Assembly (NCBI RefSeq): GCF_029625435.1
Contig: NZ_CP121208.1
Location: 1,302,001 to 1,366,000, forward strand
Source: Arcanobacterium canis
GTDB lineage: Bacteria; Actinomycetota; Actinomycetes; Actinomycetales; Actinomycetaceae
Direction of reading: 5' to 3'
DNA: 64,000 nt
Positions 51,832-59,437 of the stretch are shown piece after piece. Every line of letters starts with the position of its first letter. Position 1 is the stretch's first letter. Below the pieces are notes generated by a model that was not told the origin of the DNA, ran no database searches, and was given only the letters and a program-made list of their open reading frames with translations. The translations under genes were made by a program, and so were the position numbers.

Positions 51832-52737
51832 ATGGATATCGCGGTTATCGGATCGAATATGGTGGATCTCATTTCCTATATCCACCGTATGCCGAAAGAA
51901 GGCGAAACAATCGAAGCGCCAGATTTCAAGCTCGGCTGCGGAGGAAAAGGTGCAAACCAAGCCGTTGCTGCCGCACGGATCGGCTCCGATGTTCTGATGG
52001 TGACTCGCGTCGGCAATGACATGTTTGCTGACAACACGATTGCAAATTTTGAGGCAAATGGTATCGATACGCGCTACGTCTTGCGTACCGAGGCAACCTC
52101 AGGTGTAGCGCCGATCTTCGTTGATCCTGAATCACATAATTCGATCATCATCGTCAAGGGTGCCAATGCACAGCTCTCCCCTGCCGATATCGATGCTGCT
52201 GGAAACGATATTGCCAAGTGCAAGCTCATCGTCCTTCAGCTCGAAGTGCCACTGGAAACGGTGTACTACGCAATCGAGTTCGGAAAGCAGCACAACATCC
52301 CTGTGTTGCTTAACCCTGCGCCTGCCGCACCTGACCTCGTGTTGGAAAAAGTCAAGGATGCCACTTATTTCATGCCCAACGAATCAGAGCTGTCACTTCT
52401 GACGGGGATGCCAGTGGAGACTCTTGATGATATTCGTAACGCTGCATCTGCGCTTCTCGACGCGGGGATGAAGAACGTCATCGTAACCCTTGGGTCTCGC
52501 GGTGCCATCTGGATCAGTAAATCAGGTGAAGTCATGATTGAAGGCGAAACCGTTGATGCACGCGACACAACAGGTGCAGGAGACGCATTTATCGGGTGCT
52601 TCTCACATCATTTGGTTGCTACTGGAGATGTGGAAGCATCGATGAGGATGGCAAACAAATACGCCGCTAATTCCGTCACCAAATTAGGAACACAAACCTC
52701 ATATGCGACTGCAGAGGAATTTGATGCCGTGAAGTAA
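51832..52737 (+). CDS. rbsK: PfkB-family sugar kinase, ribokinase-like
   Basis: Phosphorylates a sugar, most like ribose, with ATP. It has 301 residues. The N-terminal motif GSNMVDLISYIHRMPKEGET and LGCGGKGANQAVAAARIG match ribokinase substrate-binding segments. The C-terminal DTTGAGDAFIGCF holds the catalytic Asp and anion hole. The last gene of the operon. Whether the substrate is ribose is uncertain: ribose usually enters by an ABC system, and the neighbours here are a FucP-type transporter and an epimerase. An alternative is a pentose or ketose kinase. It is followed by a strong hairpin. Confidence 0.88.
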   Translation: MDIAVIGSNMVDLISYIHRMPKEGETIEAPDFKLGCGGKGANQAVAAARIGSDVLMVTRVGNDMFADNTIANFEANGIDTRYVLRTEATSGVAPIFVDPESHNSIIIVKGANAQLSPADIDAAGNDIAKCKLIVLQLEVPLETVYYAIEFGKQHNIPVLLNPAPAAPDLVLEKVKDATYFMPNESELSLLTGMPVETLDDIRNAASALLDAGMKNVIVTLGSRGAIWISKSGEVMIEGETVDARDTTGAGDAFIGCFSHHLVATGDVEASMRMANKYAANSVTKLGTQTSYATAEEFDAVK

Positions 52738-52748
52738 GGGAACGGTTT

Positions 52749-52789
52749 CGTAGTGCGGGGTGTGGTGGCTGACCACACCCCGCACTACG
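52749..52789 (+). terminator. Terminator of the sugar operon
   Basis: Perfect 18-bp stem, CGTAGTGCGGGGTGTGGT and its complement, loop GGCTG, 12 bases after the kinase stop. There is no T-tail. Confidence 0.85.
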
Positions 52790-52862
52790 ATCTCGAAAGG
52801 GCACGCATCGCGAAGACCACCAAATATGCACATTTTTTATAAAAATTTGATAGACATCTGAC

Positions 52863-52882
52863 AAATTTATTGCAATAATTTT
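52863..52882 (+). promoter_or_regulatory. AT-rich palindrome upstream of the sialidase
   Basis: The centre TTATTGCAATAA (52867-52878) is a perfect palindrome, extended on both sides with one mismatch. It lies in an unusually AT-rich stretch about 70 bases before the sialidase ATG. TTGATA lies just upstream. It is a likely regulator site at the sialidase promoter. Confidence 0.5.
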
Positions 52883-52952
52883 GCTCGCTGGAAATTACGT
52901 CTGCTGGCAATGGAGCCTGCGATTTCACAGCAAATAGGAGAAAACACCCCCT

Positions 52953-54998
52953 ATGAAAAATCGGACATTTTCAAAGGTCGCCTTTACCGCTTTAGCGGCA
53001 GGCACACTCGTGATCGGAAATTTTGTTGTGGCGCCTACTCATTCTGCTTTTGCTGATGAGCCGCAATCGCCCACAAACGCGACAGCCAAAACTGTCGCTC
53101 AGGCTGAAACTGGATCTGTGGACAAACCGGTAGATGAGACGAACACACGACAGAAATACACGGGAGTTGCCCAACCGTCGGTGAAATTCGGTCTCGGTGG
53201 GACAATCACCCCGAACGATCAGAAGATCACCCTCAAAGAACGCGATAAGGACAATAAGGCGTGGTACCGTATTCCGGCACTCACCTCGACCCCAGGGGGA
53301 GATCTCATCGCCGCATTCGATGAGCGCCCGCTAAGCAAGGGCGGGAGCGGGGCGAAACTCTCACGCGAAGGATTCAACGGAGAAAATTGGATCAAACTAC
53401 TCGACAAAGAATGGAAGAACGGAGAGGACTCTCCCAACCCGAACTACATCGTCCAGTATCGTTCCACGGACAACGGCAAGAATTGGACGCGCGAGGGCTA
53501 CATTTGTGAAGGCGTCGCATCGGGAGATCGTGAAAAGATTTCTGGCTGTTCCGATCCTTCTTACGTTGTCGATTGGGAAACCGGCACCATTTTTAATTTC
53601 CATGTCCGATCGTATCTAGCGGGAATCCAATCTTCTCAGAAAGGTAACGCAGCCACTGATCGCAATGTGATCCACGTTGAGGTCTCAGAATCTCACGATG
53701 ACGGAAAAACGTGGACTCACAAGATCATCACTGATCAGGCCACGCCGGATGCCAACGCACAATGGCGTTTTGCGGCCTCTGGCCAGGGTGTCCAGCTCAC
53801 CCACCCCAAGCACAAGGGTTGGCTTATCCAACAGTTCACACGTTCTGATTCGCCGGCTGGTTCAGGAACACAGCAGGCATTTTCCCTGATTTCCAAGGAC
53901 CACGGAAAGACGTGGGAAGCGGGCAAGAGCGTTGGCACGAAGATGGACGAGAACAAAGTCGTTGAGCTGTCCAACGGCGATCTGCTCCTGACCTCACGTA
54001 ACTCAGGTGGCCCAGGAAAATACGACGGCGTTTCTCACAACCGCGATGCACATCGTTGGCAGGCTCTTTCCACCGACGGCGGATTCACGTGGGGCGAGGT
54101 AACCCAGATGCCCGATATCAAGGAAGGCAAGACGAACGGCCAGATCCTTCGCGCTTTCCCGATGGCAAAGGAAGAAGATCCCGCTGCCAAGATTCTCCTC
54201 TACGCGAGCTCCGCGGCAATTCGAGATCAAAATTCTCGCGGTGAAAACAACGATCGCTACCGCGCAACCATCTACCTCTCATGCGATAACGGCACTTCGT
54301 GGAAGCAACAGAAGATGTTTAACGAAGACACAACGGGATACATCACAATCGCCGTCCAGCCTGACGGCCGCGTCGGAATGCTCACCGAAGACGGTAAAGA
54401 CGGCTACAAAGATTACGGCATCTACTACCGAAACTTCGATATCGACTATGTCGGGCATTGCGCGGGCGTGAAGGAATACGTCAAAATCAACGCACTCAAC
54501 GAGAAGGTCTCTTCCCTCGAAAGCAAGTTGGGCGACGCAACCGCCGAAGCGAAGAAGGCGAAGGAGGAGCTCGCCGTCGCACGCAACGAGCTGATGGCCA
54601 CAACGAAGCTCAAGGACCAGCTCGCCGAGCAAGCGCAGGCAAAGCAGAAAGAAGTGGCCAAGCTCGAAGCGGATAAGACCGCACTCGGCACTGAGATTAA
54701 GAAGCTCAAGGCCGCGCAGGACTCACAGGCGACGACGAATAACAAGGCGCGTGAAGAAAACGCACTCAAAGAGACGAAGTCGATGATGATCAACTCCACG
54801 GTAAAGAAGAAGTCTGGCACGGATCAGTCCGCTGCATCGCAATCGACTGCTTCAACGGCACCGAACGCGAAGGCGGGAGCAGATTCGGCACCAGCACTCC
54901 CACACACTGGCGCGAACACGCTGATGGCTACTGTTTCTAGCGTCCTGCTGGTCCTTGGCGGTCTGGCACTAGCTAAGCGAACAAAGCGCGAGGGATGA
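52953..54998 (+). CDS. nanH: Wall-anchored sialidase (GH33)
   Basis: Releases sialic acid from host glycans at the cell surface, 681 residues. A signal peptide ends near SAFADE. The catalytic six-bladed propeller (about 95-500) has the YRIP arginine motif near 105. Five Asp boxes are visible: STDNGKNW, SHDDGKTW, SKDHGKTW, STDGGFTW and SCDNGTSW. A coiled coil rich in Lys, Glu and Ala (about 510-610) and a Ser/Thr/Ala linker raise the enzyme from the wall. The C-terminus is a classical LPHTG sorting signal, hydrophobic stretch and KRTKREG. The ribosome-binding AGGAG is about 12 bases from the ATG, longer than usual. Monocistronic; strong hairpin after it. Confidence 0.95.
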   Translation: MKNRTFSKVAFTALAAGTLVIGNFVVAPTHSAFADEPQSPTNATAKTVAQAETGSVDKPVDETNTRQKYTGVAQPSVKFGLGGTITPNDQKITLKERDKDNKAWYRIPALTSTPGGDLIAAFDERPLSKGGSGAKLSREGFNGENWIKLLDKEWKNGEDSPNPNYIVQYRSTDNGKNWTREGYICEGVASGDREKISGCSDPSYVVDWETGTIFNFHVRSYLAGIQSSQKGNAATDRNVIHVEVSESHDDGKTWTHKIITDQATPDANAQWRFAASGQGVQLTHPKHKGWLIQQFTRSDSPAGSGTQQAFSLISKDHGKTWEAGKSVGTKMDENKVVELSNGDLLLTSRNSGGPGKYDGVSHNRDAHRWQALSTDGGFTWGEVTQMPDIKEGKTNGQILRAFPMAKEEDPAAKILLYASSAAIRDQNSRGENNDRYRATIYLSCDNGTSWKQQKMFNEDTTGYITIAVQPDGRVGMLTEDGKDGYKDYGIYYRNFDIDYVGHCAGVKEYVKINALNEKVSSLESKLGDATAEAKKAKEELAVARNELMATTKLKDQLAEQAQAKQKEVAKLEADKTALGTEIKKLKAAQDSQATTNNKAREENALKETKSMMINSTVKKKSGTDQSAASQSTASTAPNAKAGADSAPALPHTGANTLMATVSSVLLVLGGLALAKRTKREG

Positions 54999-55019
54999 TC
55001 TGACACGCTGAACAACAAA

Positions 55020-55064
55020 GTGGGCGGGCGAAGCTGCTAAGACGAAACAGCTCCGCCCGCCCAC
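55020..55064 (+). terminator. Terminator of the sialidase gene
   Basis: GTGGGCGGGCG pairs with CGCCCGCCCAC, and an AGCTG/CAGCT stem extends it inward across one mismatch. It begins 21 bases after the stop codon. There is no T-tail. Confidence 0.8.
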
Positions 55065-55081
55065 ACACTATTGCCCTGTTC

Positions 55082-55099
55082 AACACTTCACGAAGTGTT
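55082..55099 (-). terminator. Short hairpin overlapping the cutC stop codon
   Basis: AACACTTC and GAAGTGTT are perfectly complementary with a two-base centre. It spans the last two bases of the cutC stop codon. Confidence 0.5.
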
Positions 55100-55808
55100 A
55101 TTCACCGTTCGCTGCGGCCGCCCAGATCTTCACCTGTTCGGCGTTCACCGGCGTCACCCACGATTCGCGAACCGCCGAACCAACATGGAACATGCGTACA
55201 CCGGCTTCTCGAAGGGGCGCAATATGGGCAAGCTTGAGCCCTCCCCCGGCCATTATCAACGGTGCAACACCCTCCATCCTCGCTGCTTGGAGGAGGTTAC
55301 CCATTCCGCTCTCAACGCCGTCTTCACTTCCCGCTGTCAAGACGGTCGTGACCTCCACGCCTGCCGGCGAGATTTCCGACGAATCCGCGCCCGCACTCAC
55401 AGATCCAAAATCGAGTACGCGTTGCCATGCGTTCAGATAATCCGCGGCTGAATCAACGGCACGATGAATGGTGATTTCTCGAGATCCTGCCCGCGTTGCG
55501 ATTTCCTCAATCAAGATCGTATCGAGCTCACCGCCAGCGAGATACCCGAGAACAAGGGCTTCGACTCCGGCGTCAATCAACATGGCGCCTCGATCCGCGA
55601 GCGCATCAACATCGCCCGCACTGAAACCACCTTGGTCACGGAGCATTGCGCGGATAGGAAGGTCGCAGTGAGCGCGAAACTCGCGCACCTGTTCAACAGT
55701 TGCTGAAAGTCCGCCCTTATCCATCGTTCCCACGAGTTCGACTCGGCCAGCCCCACCGGCCTGCGCCGCCACACCGTCGCGCGCATCTAGCGCGATTACT
55801 TCTAGCAT
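55098..55808 (-). CDS. cutC: CutC family protein
   Basis: TIM-barrel protein of 236 residues. Family blocks: GAGRVELVGTMDKGGLSAT near the start (usually GADRIELC...GGLTPS), IRAMLRDQGGF, GVEALVLGYL, ITIHRAVDS, LIMAGGGLKLAHI, and FHVGSAVRES at the end. CutC was first linked to copper tolerance, but that role is disputed and the enzymatic activity unknown. AAAGGAG precedes the ATG. It lies between the sialidase and the mannose isomerase and is divergent from the latter. Its position beside glycan genes makes a carbohydrate-related role conceivable, an inference only. Confidence 0.88.
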   Translation of the reverse strand: MLEVIALDARDGVAAQAGGAGRVELVGTMDKGGLSATVEQVREFRAHCDLPIRAMLRDQGGFSAGDVDALADRGAMLIDAGVEALVLGYLAGGELDTILIEEIATRAGSREITIHRAVDSAADYLNAWQRVLDFGSVSAGADSSEISPAGVEVTTVLTAGSEDGVESGMGNLLQAARMEGVAPLIMAGGGLKLAHIAPLREAGVRMFHVGSAVRESWVTPVNAEQVKIWAAAANGE

Positions 55809-55914
55809 CGTTGCTCCTTTGTTCAGCTTTGAACGTGGCTTACCTATTCTACGTCCCTTGCAACGCTGCTTCCCGGCGCGCCGGACTTCAGGTAATTCAC
55901 GGCTGAGGACTTTC

Positions 55915-55939
55915 AGAGCTAAACCGGTTTTGCTATCCT
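55915..55939 (+). promoter_or_regulatory. Promoter of the mannose isomerase gene with LacI operator
   Basis: TAAACCGGTTTT (55920-55931), containing the perfect palindrome AAACCGGTTT, lies in the spacer between a weak -35 (TTTCAG) and a TATCCT -10 (55934-55939). It matches the site in the alpha-mannosidase promoter at 9 of 12 positions. Confidence 0.6.
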
Positions 55940-55981
55940 TGAAATGGCGGTCACACCCCTCCCTACATGCAAGGAAGCATT

Positions 55982-57250
55982 ATGAAACTCAATGACACTT
56001 TGTTGTCCCAGATGGATAACGAATTTGACGCTCTCGTGGAATTCGCAAAGAAGAGCCGCACCGAATACGGCTTCACTACCATGGATGCGAACGGCGACGC
56101 CGACGAAGCAGCCGGTCTGCAACTGTGGATCAACTGCCGCATGACTCACATTTTCTGCCTGGCAACTTTGCGCGGTGACGAAACAGCGCGCGAGTACGCG
56201 ACACACGGCATTTCCTCACTCCTGACGCATTTCCAGGACCACGAAAATGGTGGGTTCTTCAATGCAATTTCGCTTTCTACTGCCCAGCCACTTGGCGACA
56301 ACGGCGCACGCAAGCTCTCCTATGCTCACGCTTTCGTGCTGCTTGCCGCTTCCTCTGGCCTGCAAGTTGGTATTGACGGCGCACAAGAACTCTACGATCG
56401 TGCGCGAGAAATTCATGAAAAGTATCTGTGGGAGCCGCAGTTCGGACTGGTCCGCGAATCCTGGGATCGCGAATTTACCTCTACCGAGGACTACCGTGGG
56501 GCAAATGCGAATATGCATACCCTCGAGGCCTCACTAGCGGCCTGGGACGCAACTACTGATCCGCGTTGGCTTGAAAAGGCTGGATCAATCCTGACGTTCG
56601 TCTTGGGCGAGGCAGAGAAAATCGGTTGGCGTATCCCTGAGCATTTTGATTCCCAGTGGAATCTCATCAAGGACTTCAACGAAGATCGCCCCGCAGACCC
56701 ATTCCGCCCGTTTGGTCTCACACCGGGACACGGAATCGAATGGTCACGCCTTGCGCTCCATTTCTGGGCAGCAGTTCGCCACGCTCAGGTTGACCTCGCG
56801 CCGGAGCTGAAAGACTTTGTTGATTCCCTTCCGAATCTCGCGTATTCCTTGTTCACTCAGGCACTGGCAGACGGCTGGAATGCCGACGGCGAACCCGGCA
56901 TCGTCTACACCACGGACTTCGAGGGCGAGCCGATTGTTCACGAGCGAATGCACTGGACGATCTGTGAAGGTATCGGAGCAGCAGCGGCCTTTGCCACTTA
57001 TGCTGAAGAATCGGGCGATCAAGAACAACTCGACGATATGCGTCAGTGGTTCCACACGTTTATCGATTTTGCGCGCGAATACCTGATCGAAGAACCAGGC
57101 AAGTGGATCCACGAACTGGATCGTAACAATCGTCCGTCAGGAGTCACCTGGCCAGGAAAGCCCGACGTGTACCATGCAGCGCAGTGCATGATCATGCCAC
57201 AGCTTCCTCTGACGCCGACCTTCGCTAAGGCCCTGGCACAGAAGAACTGA
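55982..57250 (+). CDS. AGE-family sugar isomerase, probably mannose isomerase (YihS/ManI type)
   Basis: Predicted to convert mannose to fructose in the cytoplasm, 422 residues, an alpha6/alpha6 barrel. Conserved AGE residues: Arg in WINCRMTHIFCLA, His in NANMHTLEASLAAW, Glu in GHGIEWSRLAL, and His in the C-terminal KPDVYHAAQCMIMPQLPL. The last block is typical of YihS and mannose isomerases rather than of N-acylglucosamine 2-epimerases. AAGGAAG lies before ATG 55982; the frame opens at 55967. The context of GH38 mannosidase and fructokinase supports mannose as substrate. The alternative is a glucose- or N-acyl sugar epimerase. Confidence 0.85.
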   Translation: MKLNDTLLSQMDNEFDALVEFAKKSRTEYGFTTMDANGDADEAAGLQLWINCRMTHIFCLATLRGDETAREYATHGISSLLTHFQDHENGGFFNAISLSTAQPLGDNGARKLSYAHAFVLLAASSGLQVGIDGAQELYDRAREIHEKYLWEPQFGLVRESWDREFTSTEDYRGANANMHTLEASLAAWDATTDPRWLEKAGSILTFVLGEAEKIGWRIPEHFDSQWNLIKDFNEDRPADPFRPFGLTPGHGIEWSRLALHFWAAVRHAQVDLAPELKDFVDSLPNLAYSLFTQALADGWNADGEPGIVYTTDFEGEPIVHERMHWTICEGIGAAAAFATYAEESGDQEQLDDMRQWFHTFIDFAREYLIEEPGKWIHELDRNNRPSGVTWPGKPDVYHAAQCMIMPQLPLTPTFAKALAQKN

Positions 57251-57266
57251 CATTCACAATTGCCAT

Positions 57267-57304
57267 TGTTCAGGCGTGGGGTGAATTTACCCCACGCCTG
57301 AACA
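57267..57304. terminator. Hairpin between isomerase and fructokinase genes
   Basis: Perfect 16-bp stem TGTTCAGGCGTGGGGT and its complement with a GAATTT loop, between convergent genes. Confidence 0.83.
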
Positions 57305-57319
57305 TATCATCGTCAACAC

Positions 57320-58276
57320 TCAGTTCAGTTCATCGAGCCTTGGTGGATTAGCTCCTGCACGCGAGCAGGTGATTGCAGCAACGCGAGCCGCAAACTCAGC
57401 GATTTCTTGCAGCTCGTCCTTACTCAAAGCCCGCAACGCCTCACGGTGACGCCCACCTGTCAGTCCGCGTGATTCAAGCTGGTAAATCAGTGCGCCCATA
57501 AATGAATCACCTGCCCCAACCGTGTCAACAACCTCAACCTTCTGAGCAGGAACGCGCACAACATCACCGGCGTGATTCACCGCAATCACGCCTTCCCCTC
57601 CGCGAGTGACGGCGACCAAAGACGGGCCCGAGGCTGCGAATTCCTTTGCATATGCGATCACTGCATCTTCGTTGGGCACTTCGGTCTCGAAAAGGAATCC
57701 GAGGTCTTCGTCGGAACACTTCACGACGTCGGCCATCGCTACGATCTGACGCACGCGAGCTCTGGTTGCTTCCATATCGTCAATGAGAGCGGGGCGAATA
57801 TTGGGATCGTAGGAAATTGTGGCGCCCGTATCTGCCAGATTTTCTGCCTTTGGGTCATCCTTCCCTGACTTCGCTTGGTTCAAAATCTGGGCAACTTGCC
57901 CAGCTCCCGGCTCCATAAACGTTCCGATTGAACCGGTGTGAACGTGGTGGACGCGTGTGAGATCAACGGGGGTTGCGCTCAGATCCCACGACAAATCGAA
58001 AGTGTAGGTCGAGGACCCATCCTCGCCAATTGTTGCAGCTGCCGTCGCGGTCCGCTCAGCTTCGGCACGCTCAACAACCACGTGGTCAGCTCCAAGCCAG
58101 TCAAGAAGCACCTGACCACGTTCGTCCTGCCCGAAACTCGTCAGCAAACGCGCAGGAATCCCTAAGCGCGAGACACCAATCGCGACGTTTGCCGGGCTCC
58201 CGCCAGGCAGTTCTGTGATTTGACCGCCACGGTTGATGACATCGATTAGGGCTTCGCCAATAATAAGCAGACTCAT
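57320..58276 (-). CDS. PfkB-family fructokinase
   Basis: Predicted to phosphorylate fructose to fructose-6-phosphate, 318 residues. The fructokinase N-terminus GEALIDVINRGGQITELPGGSPANVAIGVSRLG, the SFGQDERG segment, YDPNIRPALI and the C-terminal DTVGAGDSFMGALI with catalytic Asp are all visible. It would complete the route from mannose through fructose, given the isomerase in the same region. Its ATG overlaps the stop of the upstream LacI gene as ATGA, so regulator and kinase are translated together. Confidence 0.9.
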   Translation of the reverse strand: MSLLIIGEALIDVINRGGQITELPGGSPANVAIGVSRLGIPARLLTSFGQDERGQVLLDWLGADHVVVERAEAERTATAAATIGEDGSSTYTFDLSWDLSATPVDLTRVHHVHTGSIGTFMEPGAGQVAQILNQAKSGKDDPKAENLADTGATISYDPNIRPALIDDMEATRARVRQIVAMADVVKCSDEDLGFLFETEVPNEDAVIAYAKEFAASGPSLVAVTRGGEGVIAVNHAGDVVRVPAQKVEVVDTVGAGDSFMGALIYQLESRGLTGGRHREALRALSKDELQEIAEFAARVAAITCSRAGANPPRLDELN

Positions 58277-59298
58277 GACACAATTCCTTCCGTTGAGTCT
58301 CGGATAATGATTGAGGGTGCTTCCTGAGTAAGGGACCGCGGCGCTTCTCCGCGAATCACCTCAAGTAATAGTGTGGCTGCCTGGCGTCCGATTTCTGCAG
58401 GCTCACGATTCGTCACTGTGATCGACGGACGAACAATTCGACACAACGGGGAATCCTCACACGAGCAAATCAGCACATCACGGCCGATATTCCGCCCTGC
58501 AGCACGCAGGGCGTTGAGCCCGCCCACGGCAAGAACCTCGTTATCGAAGATCAGACCATCGGGAATCGCCGAGCCTTCTGCCAGCCCTTCGATTGCTTCA
58601 CGTCCAGATTCCTCCGTCGCATCTTCTCCAGCGACCACCACGACGTCTATTCCATGCGCCTCGCCGAATTCTTCGAGCGCAGCAATTCGCTCTTGGGTAT
58701 GCAGGAGCGAACGCATTCCGGAAACATAGCCAATCGAGCGCGCCCCACGCTCAACGAGATGCGCAGCGAGCGTATTGATCATTGCTGACTCATCGCCCAC
58801 AACGCACGCTGTGCCCTCCATTTCGTTTCCGACGACGACGGCGGGCAACCCAAGCTTGTCCAGCTCTGCCAGACGTGGGTCACCCACGCGCGGGTCAACA
58901 AGCACAACGCCGTCAACGCGTCCTTGGGCATACCAATTGCGATACGTTGAGAGTTCCGCTTCAGAATCGGGGCCTGTATGGAAAACGAGATCATATTTCT
59001 TGGCCGTCAGCGCCTGCTCAAGCCCAATAATGAAGTTAAAGAAAAAGCGTTCGGAATTATACGAATCTGGTTTTCGGGCAATATAAAGCCCGACGGCGTC
59101 GGCGGAACCAAGAGACAGCGATTGAGCCCTCGCATTGGGCACCCATCCGATTCTTTTCGCAGTTGACAAAATACGCTTACGCGTTTCTGGCGATACGCCC
59201 GGCCTGTCGTTAAGCGCAAACGACACGGCAGTTGTCGAGACACCGGATTCGCGTGCAATATCGCGGATCGTTGGTCGGTTCATTCTTGCTCTTTTCAT
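58273..59298 (-). CDS. LacI-family regulator of mannoside utilisation
   Basis: Repressor of 341 residues. The helix-turn-helix reads TIRDIARESGVSTTAVSFALN, then RPGVSPETRKRILSTAKRIGW. The effector domain follows, with AVGLYIARKPDS and GLIFDNEVLAVGGLNALR. Its gene is divergent from the GH38 operon and overlaps the fructokinase gene. It probably binds the TAAACCGNTTNN sites at 59373-59384 and 55920-55931. The start is ATG 59298 (weak GGAAA) or ATG 59283 (AGAGC); both give an intact domain. Confidence 0.9.
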   Translation of the reverse strand: MKRARMNRPTIRDIARESGVSTTAVSFALNDRPGVSPETRKRILSTAKRIGWVPNARAQSLSLGSADAVGLYIARKPDSYNSERFFFNFIIGLEQALTAKKYDLVFHTGPDSEAELSTYRNWYAQGRVDGVVLVDPRVGDPRLAELDKLGLPAVVVGNEMEGTACVVGDESAMINTLAAHLVERGARSIGYVSGMRSLLHTQERIAALEEFGEAHGIDVVVVAGEDATEESGREAIEGLAEGSAIPDGLIFDNEVLAVGGLNALRAAGRNIGRDVLICSCEDSPLCRIVRPSITVTNREPAEIGRQAATLLLEVIRGEAPRSLTQEAPSIIIRDSTEGIVS

Positions 59299-59366
59299 GA
59301 ATTTCCACTCGGCCCCGTCGCCGAGCAGGAAGAAAACTTACTTACAAAATTCATTCTACTAAAAAC

Positions 59367-59395
59367 TTGCGCTTAATCGGTTTAGTTATTACTGT
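59367..59395 (+). promoter_or_regulatory. Promoter of the alpha-mannosidase operon with LacI operator in the spacer
   Basis: TTGCGC (59367-59372), exactly 17 bases, TACTGT (59390-59395). The spacer contains TTAATCGGTTTA (59373-59384), complement TAAACCGATTAA, a LacI-type site placed to block RNA polymerase. It lies between the divergent lacI and GH38 genes. Confidence 0.7.
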
Positions 59396-59437
59396 GAATT
59401 TTACGAGAACAACGAAGCTCTCTCAAGGAAGGCTGAC

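Noticed and set aside
55982-57250. N-acylglucosamine 2-epimerase for sialic acid breakdown
   Set aside because: The C-terminal KPDVYHAAQ block and the fructokinase and mannosidase neighbours favour a mannose isomerase; it is kept only as an alternative.
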